DNA of 64,000 nt from an uncultured delta proteobacterium (GTDB taxonomy: Bacteria; Desulfobacterota; Syntrophia; Syntrophales; Smithellaceae), in assembly GCA_903907985.1 (NCBI GenBank), contig CAIVQG010000072.1:58577-122576 (forward strand), given 5' to 3'. Made by a program: the position numbers and the translations under genes. The notes below the pieces were generated by a model. That model was not told the DNA's origin. It did not search any database and saw only the letters and a program-made list of their open reading frames with translations. Numbering within the stretch: the stretch's first letter is position 1; each line of letters opens with the position of its first letter. Of the stretch, positions 57,030 to 64,000 are shown piece by piece.

Positions 57030-57410
57030 GGTCTCTCTCCTATTATTAATATTTAATTCTATTTCTGATTTATATAACTCTTGTAATTATGGACAGCGCC
57101 CTGGTATTTTAAAGATTAAGCTCCTTCAGCAAATCGGCAGGGAATTGTTTTCTTTTTTTCAGCTTTCCAGAAATATCAGATACCTACATGAAATGACATG
57201 GAATTTAAGTAATCAGGCTCATTGCCCTAATGCCATATCTTTGCAAAATACTCTTTCGTGTTGAAATATAAAGAACTAATAAAATAAAATCAAGGAAATA
57301 TCCTGAATGTCCACCCTGAGTTACTTCCACCCCCATCGCTATGCGACACTCCCGCTGGCGTTGGATAAGCAAAAACAACTATTTGTCGTGACAACCGACA
57401 TTTTAAACAC

Positions 57411-58130
57411 CTATCCTCCCAGATATGCTTCCTTGACGCGGGGATTCCCCGTCAATGCCTTCCCTGTTCCGGAAAGGACAATGCGGCCGGTTTCCAGAAC
57501 ATAGCCGCGCGAAGCGATGTGCAGGGACATATTGGCGTTTTGTTCGACCAGCAGAATGGTTTTCCCCGCCCGGTTGATGTCTTGAATTATTTTAAAAATA
57601 TCCCGCACCAAAACGGGCGAGAGTCCCATGGACGGTTCGTCCAGCAGAAGCATTTGCGCGTCGGTCATGAGTGCGCGGCCCACGGCCAGCATCTGCTGCT
57701 CACCGCCGGAGAGCATGCCGCCCAATTGCTTGCCGCGTTCGCGCAGACGGGGGAACAATTCAAAGACGTGTTCCAGATCGGCGGCGATTTTTGACTTGTC
57801 TTTGCGCTGCCAGCACGCGATTTTCAGGTTTTCCAGCACAGTGAGGTTGCCGAAGATGCCCCGGCCTTCCGGCACATGGGCAACGCCGGTAGCAACAATC
57901 TGATCGGCAGCAATGTTTTTTAAATCTTTCCCTGCATACATGATGCTGCCCTGGTAGGGGATCAGGCCGGAAATGGCTCTTAGTATTGATGACTTTCCCG
58001 CACCGTTGGCGCCGATCAGCGTGACTATTTCTCCGCGCGCGACATCAAAAGAAATGTCATTCACTGCCCTGATGCTGTCGTAGGAAACACTTAAACCGGA
58101 AACAGAAAGAAGGAGATTGGCGCTGGTCAT
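57411..58130 (-). CDS. livF: Branched-chain amino-acid ABC transporter ATP-binding protein
   Basis: GANGAGKSSILRAISGLIPYQG; LSGGEQQMLAVGRALM; operon with livG/M/H. Confidence 0.95.
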   Translation of the reverse strand: MTSANLLLSVSGLSVSYDSIRAVNDISFDVARGEIVTLIGANGAGKSSILRAISGLIPYQGSIMYAGKDLKNIAADQIVATGVAHVPEGRGIFGNLTVLENLKIACWQRKDKSKIAADLEHVFELFPRLRERGKQLGGMLSGGEQQMLAVGRALMTDAQMLLLDEPSMGLSPVLVRDIFKIIQDINRAGKTILLVEQNANMSLHIASRGYVLETGRIVLSGTGKALTGNPRVKEAYLGG

Positions 58131-58897
58131 GAAGCCACCTCCACGCCTAGATAGGCTTCCATCACTTTAGGGTTCTTTTGAATTTCAGACGGTAATCCTG
58201 CCGCGATAGTCGCGCCGAAATCGAGCACCACCAGGCGCTCGCAAATGCCCATCACCAGACGCATCTGGTGTTCAATCAAAATGATGGTAACGGAAAACGT
58301 CTGGCGAATCCACCGGATGAATTCCATAAGCTGGATAATTTCGTTGGGATTCATTCCGGCGGCCGGTTCGTCCAGCAGCAAAAGCGCAGGCCGGGTGGCC
58401 AGCGCCCGGGCAATCTCCAGGCGGCGCTGCAAACCATACGGCAGGTTTTTGGCTTTTTCATTGGCGGAATCGTCAAGCTTGAAGATAGCCAGTAAATCGA
58501 GTGAGAGATTAGTGATGCGTTTTTCTTCGGCGCGGAAGCGGCCGATGTGCAGGAGCGCCTCGGCGGGCGTGTAGGCAATCTGGCCATAGTGCGCAATGCG
58601 GACATTGTCCAGCACACTCAGCTCTTTGAAAATCCTGATATTCTGAAAGGTACGGGCAATGCCCGATCTCGTGATCTGATGCGGTGTAAGGCCTACCAGT
58701 TCCCGATCGTTTAGCTTGATGCTGCCTTCGCTGGCTTTATAAACACCGGTAATCAGATTGAAAACAGTAGTCTTCCCTGCCCCATTGGGGCCGATGACGC
58801 CGACAAGTTCATGCGGCTCGATGGAAAAATTGAAGTCAGAAACAGCACAAAGGCCGGCAAACCGGTGCGTGAGTCTGAATATTTCAAGCAGAGGCAT
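58127..58897 (-). CDS. livG: Branched-chain amino-acid ABC transporter ATP-binding protein
   Basis: GPNGAGKTTVFNLITGVYKASEG; LPYGLQRRLEIARALAT; ATGA overlap with livF. Confidence 0.95.
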   Translation of the reverse strand: MPLLEIFRLTHRFAGLCAVSDFNFSIEPHELVGVIGPNGAGKTTVFNLITGVYKASEGSIKLNDRELVGLTPHQITRSGIARTFQNIRIFKELSVLDNVRIAHYGQIAYTPAEALLHIGRFRAEEKRITNLSLDLLAIFKLDDSANEKAKNLPYGLQRRLEIARALATRPALLLLDEPAAGMNPNEIIQLMEFIRWIRQTFSVTIILIEHQMRLVMGICERLVVLDFGATIAAGLPSEIQKNPKVMEAYLGVEVAS

Positions 58898-59927
58898 CGG
58901 GCGCCTCCTTTTTCTTTTGCCGCCAGAGTTTTTCCGTCACCAGATCGCGCAGCGGTATAAACAGGCGGGCTTCCCTTAAGCCCATGATGCCGCGCGGACG
59001 GTAGATCATCAGCAAAACCAGCATGAGCGGCATGAGCACCATTCTCCAGATACCCAACGGACGCAGAATTTCCAGCAGGATTGTATAAATGACCGCACCG
59101 ATGATCGATCCGGAAATGGACGCGATGCCGCCTAAGTATACCATGATCAAAATATCGGTGGATTTGAGAATGTCAAACATGCGCGGATTGATAAATTGCA
59201 GCGCATGTGCAAACAGGCCTCCGGCTATTCCCGCAAAAAAAGAGGAAACGACAAAGGCGATTATTTTGACCTGGCGCGTATTGACGCTCATCAGATCGCT
59301 GGCGATTTCATCTTCGCGGATGGACAAAACGCCGCGCCCGAAATTGGAATAAACCAGGTTGCGGATCACCCAGACGGAAAGCACAGTCCAGAAAAATACC
59401 CACGGCAGGGTGGTGAGCTTTTCCATGCCCAGTAGCCCCCGCGGCCCGCCGACGGCGTCGATATTTTCCAGAACTGATTTCACAATCATGCAAAAGGCCA
59501 GTGTGACAATGGCCAGATAATCCCCGCGTGTTTTAAAAGAGGGTATCGCCACCAGAAAGCCAATAAGCGCAGCGCCGACTCCTCCGGCCAGGATCGCCAG
59601 GGGAAAAAGAATATTTACAGCGCCCGGCGGAAAGACATGAACAGTCAAGAGGGAAGCAACGTAGGCACCGACGGCCATGAAACCGGCATGTCCTACGGAG
59701 AACTCGCCCATATAACCGTTGATCAGATTCAGGCTGACGGTGAGGATAATGTTGATGCCGACGTAAATTAAAATCAGCTGAAGATATAAATCCAGAAATT
59801 CGCTGGCCGAGGCGGCCGCGCAAAATGCCAGCCCCGCGATTAGAAAGACCGGCCAGAAATATTTATAGCCGGTAAGCGTTTGCCAGTGCTTGAGCAGTGC
59901 AAAATAGGCGGCGGAGAGTTTTGTCAT
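58884..59927 (-). CDS. livM: Branched-chain amino-acid ABC transporter permease
   Basis: NLINGYMGEFSVGHAGFMAVGAYVASLL; multiple TM. Confidence 0.94.
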   Translation of the reverse strand: MTKLSAAYFALLKHWQTLTGYKYFWPVFLIAGLAFCAAASASEFLDLYLQLILIYVGINIILTVSLNLINGYMGEFSVGHAGFMAVGAYVASLLTVHVFPPGAVNILFPLAILAGGVGAALIGFLVAIPSFKTRGDYLAIVTLAFCMIVKSVLENIDAVGGPRGLLGMEKLTTLPWVFFWTVLSVWVIRNLVYSNFGRGVLSIREDEIASDLMSVNTRQVKIIAFVVSSFFAGIAGGLFAHALQFINPRMFDILKSTDILIMVYLGGIASISGSIIGAVIYTILLEILRPLGIWRMVLMPLMLVLLMIYRPRGIMGLREARLFIPLRDLVTEKLWRQKKKEAPDASA

Positions 59928-59929
59928 GG

Positions 59930-60805
59930 CTACACCTTTTGCGGCTGGGGCTTACCCAGGATGCCGTAAGGCCGAACGATCAGCAAAATCAACAGAAGCG
60001 TAAAAGCCACAAAGTCGCGATAAGTGGACGGAAAAAATGCGGCCACCATAATTTCCACCGCGCCCAGAATAAACCCGCCGATCATTGCACCGCGGATATT
60101 GCCGATGCCGCCAACCACGGCGGAAATAAACGCCTTCCAGCCCACCATGATGCCCATGTAAGGATCAATCACCGGATAGGCCAGCGCATACATCATTCCG
60201 GCAGCGCCACCGAGTCCCGTACCAATGGCAAATGTCAACGAGATTATTTTATTCACCGGTACGCCCATAAGCGGGACAATGGTCTTATCCCAGGAAATGG
60301 CGCGCATGGCCATGCCGGCCTTGGTTCGCTGCACGATAAAATCTAAAATAAGCATCAGAACAAGCGAAAGGACAATGACAATTATCTGCAATGAAGAAAG
60401 GGAAAGCGAACCCACCGTCCAGGTCGTGTTTTCCAGAAGCGGTGGAATATGTTTGGGATAGGGACTAAGCGCCAGTGTGAAGTTCTCTAGAAAGAGGCCT
60501 ACGCCCAGCGCGGTAATGATCGCCGACACCCGCGGTGCCTTACGCAGCGGCTTGTAGGCCAGCCGTTCGATAATCACACCCAGACAGGCCACACCGAGCA
60601 TGGATAAAAGCAGTGTCGGGACAAAGGACAGCTTAAGATAAAAAGCAATCAGGAAACAGAAAAAAGCGCCGATCATGAACAAATCGCCGTGGGCGAAATT
60701 GATCATGGTCAAAATGCCATAGACCATCGTATAGCCCAGGGCAATCAGGGCATAGATGCTGCCCAGCTGCAGGGCGTTGAGAGCTTGTTGAAATACATAG
60801 ACCAT
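59930..60805 (-). CDS. livH: Branched-chain amino-acid ABC transporter permease (start revised)
   Basis: ALQLGSIYALIALGYTMVYGILTMINFAHGDLFMIGAF; longer ORF start lies inside a repeat element. Confidence 0.94.
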   Translation of the reverse strand: MVYVFQQALNALQLGSIYALIALGYTMVYGILTMINFAHGDLFMIGAFFCFLIAFYLKLSFVPTLLLSMLGVACLGVIIERLAYKPLRKAPRVSAIITALGVGLFLENFTLALSPYPKHIPPLLENTTWTVGSLSLSSLQIIVIVLSLVLMLILDFIVQRTKAGMAMRAISWDKTIVPLMGVPVNKIISLTFAIGTGLGGAAGMMYALAYPVIDPYMGIMVGWKAFISAVVGGIGNIRGAMIGGFILGAVEIMVAAFFPSTYRDFVAFTLLLILLIVRPYGILGKPQPQKV

Positions 60806-60832
60806 AGAGTGGTTAAATGTCTTCCTTTGTTC

Positions 60833-60925
60833 TGTCATTCCGGCCACCGAGCCGGAATCAAGAAATTATATTGTTAACACTGGATTCCCACCTCCGCACC
60901 CTGAAGGGCAAAAGCGGGAATGACA
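60833..60925. repeat. 93-bp inverted-repeat element between livH and livK-like gene
   Basis: TGTCATTCCGGC ... GCGGGAATGACA ends; internal GGATTCC block shared with elements at 37519 and 42398. Confidence 0.75.
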
Positions 60926-60935
60926 ACTTAGATAA

Positions 60936-61055
60936 GGCTTGGTCAAATGTCCCAGAGACAAGGCGCGCGAAGCTTTAGGAATGCGGCCTACTTTTGCGTA
61001 GGCCGCAGTGACTGAAGCTGAAGCGCAACGCTGTATATGGGCATTTTAACAAGCC
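60936..61055. repeat. 120-bp inverted-repeat element abutting the livK-like stop codon
   Basis: GGCTTGGTCAAATGTCC ... GGGCATTTTAACAAGCC ends; internal hairpin GCGGCCTACTTTTGCGTAGGCCGC at 60983-61006. Confidence 0.75.
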
Positions 61056-61056
61056 G

Positions 61057-62223
61057 TTATGGTTTAGCGTTCGCAAACCAGCTGAACTTCCCATCCTTGA
61101 TTTTTAAAATTACGGCGCTCTTGACCGGGTCGCCGGAACCTTCTTTAAATTGCATGTTACCTGTCACGCCGTCGTAGAGCGGAATTTTAGCCAAAGCGTC
61201 ACGCACTGCCTGGCGATCGTTTTTTCCGGCTGTTTTCAGTGCCTGCCACAAGAGCCCGAATGAATCATAGGTCAGAGCGGCCACATCATCCGGTGTGGTT
61301 CCATATTTGGCTTTATAACTGGCGATAAATTTCTTCGTCGCATCTGTCGAGGCATCGGCTGCATAATGAGTACTGAAATAATAATCGTTGCAGTCTTTAC
61401 CGCAGAGCTTAATCAGTTCTTCAGAACCCCAGGAATCGGAACCGATAAACGGGACGGTGATGCCCAGTCGCTTGGCCTGCTGAATCTGCAGGGGTACTTC
61501 GCTGTAATAGTTGGGCAGGAAAATAACTTCCGGCGCAGCCTGTTTGATTTTAGTCAACTGGGAAGAAAAATCCTTATCGTTGGTGGTATAGGTTTCAAAA
61601 GCGACGACCTTGCCGCCGTTTTTCTCATAGACGTCCTTGAATATTTCAGCGATGCCTTTGTTGTATTCGGAAGCAACGTCATAGAGGACAGCCGCTTTTT
61701 TCAGTTGGAGATTGCCCAGCGCGAATTTGGCCAGCACACCTCCCTGAAACGGATCGATAAAGCAGGCGCGGAAGACATATTTTTTGGAAGCGCCTGTTTT
61801 GGAATCCAGAGTGGCTTTCGGCGCGGTGGACCAGGGGGTGATCAAGACTACTTTGCCCGATTCTGCAATTTCCGCAGCTGGCAATGCATAGCGGCTGGCG
61901 TTGGGGCCGACAATCGCCGTAACCTTTTGCTGAGTAATCAACTTTTGCGCGGATGATGCCGATTGGTCTGCCTTCCCGGCATTATCCTCGATAATTAATT
62001 TGATTTTATATTTCTTGTCGCCCAGTTGAATGCCACCCGCATCGTTGACTTCGGCAACAGCCATTTCTGCGGCATTTTTGCAGGAGGCGCCCACGGCCGG
62101 GACATCGCCGGTCAGCTCAGCAATGACGCCGATTTTGATCTGCGATGAATCATCTTTGCTGCAACCACAAATGCCCAGAGAGAGGATCACCAAAAGAACA
62201 ATAAATATTGCCGATTTTTTCAT
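61057..62223 (-). CDS. livK: Branched-chain amino-acid ABC transporter substrate-binding protein (start revised)
   Basis: Lipobox MKKSAIFIVLLVILSLGICGC; IKIGVIAELTGDVPAVGASCKNAAEMAVAEVNDAGG. Confidence 0.92.
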   Translation of the reverse strand: MKKSAIFIVLLVILSLGICGCSKDDSSQIKIGVIAELTGDVPAVGASCKNAAEMAVAEVNDAGGIQLGDKKYKIKLIIEDNAGKADQSASSAQKLITQQKVTAIVGPNASRYALPAAEIAESGKVVLITPWSTAPKATLDSKTGASKKYVFRACFIDPFQGGVLAKFALGNLQLKKAAVLYDVASEYNKGIAEIFKDVYEKNGGKVVAFETYTTNDKDFSSQLTKIKQAAPEVIFLPNYYSEVPLQIQQAKRLGITVPFIGSDSWGSEELIKLCGKDCNDYYFSTHYAADASTDATKKFIASYKAKYGTTPDDVAALTYDSFGLLWQALKTAGKNDRQAVRDALAKIPLYDGVTGNMQFKEGSGDPVKSAVILKIKDGKFSWFANAKP

Positions 62224-62261
62224 AAAATGTCTCCTGTTTTGCTTCCATATTTTGCCCACAG

Positions 62262-62290
62262 TTTATAAGGGAAGGCAATGGCCATGTCAA
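62262..62290 (-). promoter_or_regulatory. Sigma70-type promoter TTGACA-N17-TATAAA
   Basis: Minus strand TTGACATGGCCATTGCCTTCCCTTATAAA upstream of livK-like gene. Confidence 0.75.
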
Positions 62291-62451
62291 TGTAAATATG
62301 TTGTCCCCATCCCTAATAAAGGCGCTTTCCCTGTCGGCATCAGATTGCCCGGCGGGGAATTATTTTGCTCGAGATCAATTTAATAATTCATGATTTGCTT
62401 ATTCCGAAAGGTTGAACCGGCATCGACGATTAAATCGAGGAAAGCCGATTG

Positions 62452-63591
62452 TTAAACGATCAGTTCCAAGCGATTGCGGCCGGATTTTTTTGCAAGATAA
62501 AGAGCCTCATCAGCCCGGGCAATCATTTTACCGATGTCTTCCCGAACATGATATTCCGTCAGACCTAAAGAAACTGTAATTCTGACATCCGTTCCCAGAT
62601 CAGGAAACACGCTCCGTTCAATACTGGAACGGACACGTTCGGCACAGATCATCGCCGCGTTAATATCTGTTTGTGTCAGGACAAGCAGAAACTCATCGCC
62701 TCCATAGCGGCCGCAAAAGTCGGTGCTGCGAAGGGCATTCCCAATAGCTTTGGTGACTTTTCTTAATACTTCATCTCCGCTAATATGGCCATATTTATCA
62801 TTTACATCCTTGAAGTTGTCAATGTCCAGCATGACAATCGCAAACAGGGCGCCGCCGCGTGATGCCCTGTTCTTCTCATATTCAAGAAGATCCATGAAAT
62901 GGCGACGGTTATAAACACCGGTAAGTTCATCACGGATGGACAATTCCCGGATGGTCAAAATTGATTTTTGCAGATTAGAACGACTGATGCTCAAGTGTTG
63001 TCGAAGAGCGCTGATATATCCCCCAATGACGGAAAAAGCAACCAGGACAAGGGCCAACACAAACCATTGTAGATATTCTATGTGAAAATTGACTCCATCA
63101 GGACGAAAGTAATGGAGCAGAGCAATATCACCTCCGTACGTCAGCAGCGTGAAAAGACTGACATATAAAAAATGGCGGTAATTAAGGCGGAAGATGCCGA
63201 ATAGAAGAATAATTATATAGACCAGCAACAGGACGCCGCGGGACTCATTGGCATAATACATTCCATACATAGTGACAAGGATACCGGCACAGATTTGTAT
63301 GGACGTCAGACTGGGATCAGACATTCTCAGATTAAGTCCGGTGCGAAAAACAATGTATAAGATAATATTGATGATGGGAATAATGATCAGGAAGCCGGCA
63401 ATCGCCTGCCACTCCATAACGCCCACCAGATATGAGCAATAAGCCAGAATAACGCAGAGAACATAGACGGTCAAGGCCATAAAGAAGCGACGGATGCGCA
63501 GCACCTGCTTCGGATCGTTCTCAGGAAAGATGTGAATATACTTAAGTGCTTTCAAAAATGGATTGTCCTTTATCCTAGCTGCCACAAGCAC
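62452..63591 (-). CDS. Membrane diguanylate cyclase (GGDEF)
   Basis: Multiple TM segments; DELTGVYNRRHFMDLL...GRYGGDEFLLVL. Confidence 0.93.
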   Translation of the reverse strand: MLVAARIKDNPFLKALKYIHIFPENDPKQVLRIRRFFMALTVYVLCVILAYCSYLVGVMEWQAIAGFLIIIPIINIILYIVFRTGLNLRMSDPSLTSIQICAGILVTMYGMYYANESRGVLLLVYIIILLFGIFRLNYRHFLYVSLFTLLTYGGDIALLHYFRPDGVNFHIEYLQWFVLALVLVAFSVIGGYISALRQHLSISRSNLQKSILTIRELSIRDELTGVYNRRHFMDLLEYEKNRASRGGALFAIVMLDIDNFKDVNDKYGHISGDEVLRKVTKAIGNALRSTDFCGRYGGDEFLLVLTQTDINAAMICAERVRSSIERSVFPDLGTDVRITVSLGLTEYHVREDIGKMIARADEALYLAKKSGRNRLELIV

Positions 63592-63627
63592 CTTCAGCGA
63601 TTAATTAATATTCCCACTTAGTTAATG

Positions 63628-63656
63628 AGTATAGGGAAACATCCGTTGTCTGTCAA
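63628..63656 (-). promoter_or_regulatory. Sigma70-type promoter TTGACA-N17-TATACT (family member K)
   Basis: Minus strand TTGACAGACAACGGATGTTTCCCTATACT upstream of the GGDEF gene. Confidence 0.8.
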
Positions 63657-63988
63657 CGAAATATCCGTTAAAAATGTAGAAATATCCTTGGTTTCACTAT
63701 CCTTATAGTTCTAGGGGCACTAAAGATAGAGCCGGAGCACATTTCGTTTATTCTATTTATTTTGAGCCGTTTTTATATTGTTTTTCACATTTCGTTCAAC
63801 CCATTTGAACATTTCATTTAAAGAAACAGAGAAGATGAGGGCAAGTCATATTTATCCGGGCTGCCCATCAGCGATTATTGTCCTGTATTATCATGATGTT
63901 ATAAAGAATTGTTTGATCTTCTGGTTTTTGGCACGATACTTCCAATAGAATAAGGCAAAACAAACAGACTCTCAGGAGGTCACAGATC

Positions 63989-64000
63989 ATGAAAAAGACT
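63989..64000 (+). CDS. Start of a CDS truncated by the window edge
   Basis: AGGAGGT SD then ATGAAAAAGACT at the end of the window. Confidence 0.5.

Overview
The window looks like a chromosomal segment of an anaerobic, Deltaproteobacteria/Syntrophales-like bacterium. That assignment is inferred from gene content only: many acyl-CoA and thiolase genes, an ADP-forming acyl-CoA synthetase, NrfHA, GlpABC, a branched-chain amino-acid ABC transporter and abundant signalling proteins. I saw no rRNA, tRNA, CRISPR array, prophage or intact transposase. About 55 CDS are supportable. Many long opposite-strand ORFs in the supplied track are shadow ORFs.

Most interesting items: (1) a recurring promoter/leader module, TTGACA-N17-TATAnT with a conserved GCGTTTCC spacer end and, at several loci, a shared ACAAAAAGGAAGTT leader; (2) a ZTP (pfl-type) riboswitch upstream of glyA that the ORF track reads through; (3) a leader peptide plus attenuator-like terminator ahead of two MFS transporters; (4) an Rh-type (not AmtB-type) ammonium channel; (5) an exported PDZ / 14xWD40 / caspase fusion; (6) a Ser/Thr kinase-HDOD-GAF fusion; (7) several palindromic repeat elements, including two back to back inside the liv locus; (8) gene remnants (TPR protein, zinc alcohol dehydrogenase C-terminus, IS21-like end) and two antitoxins without toxins. 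I did not find one unmistakably novel multi-gene system. The promoter/leader family and the exported caspase fusion are the best candidates for follow-up.
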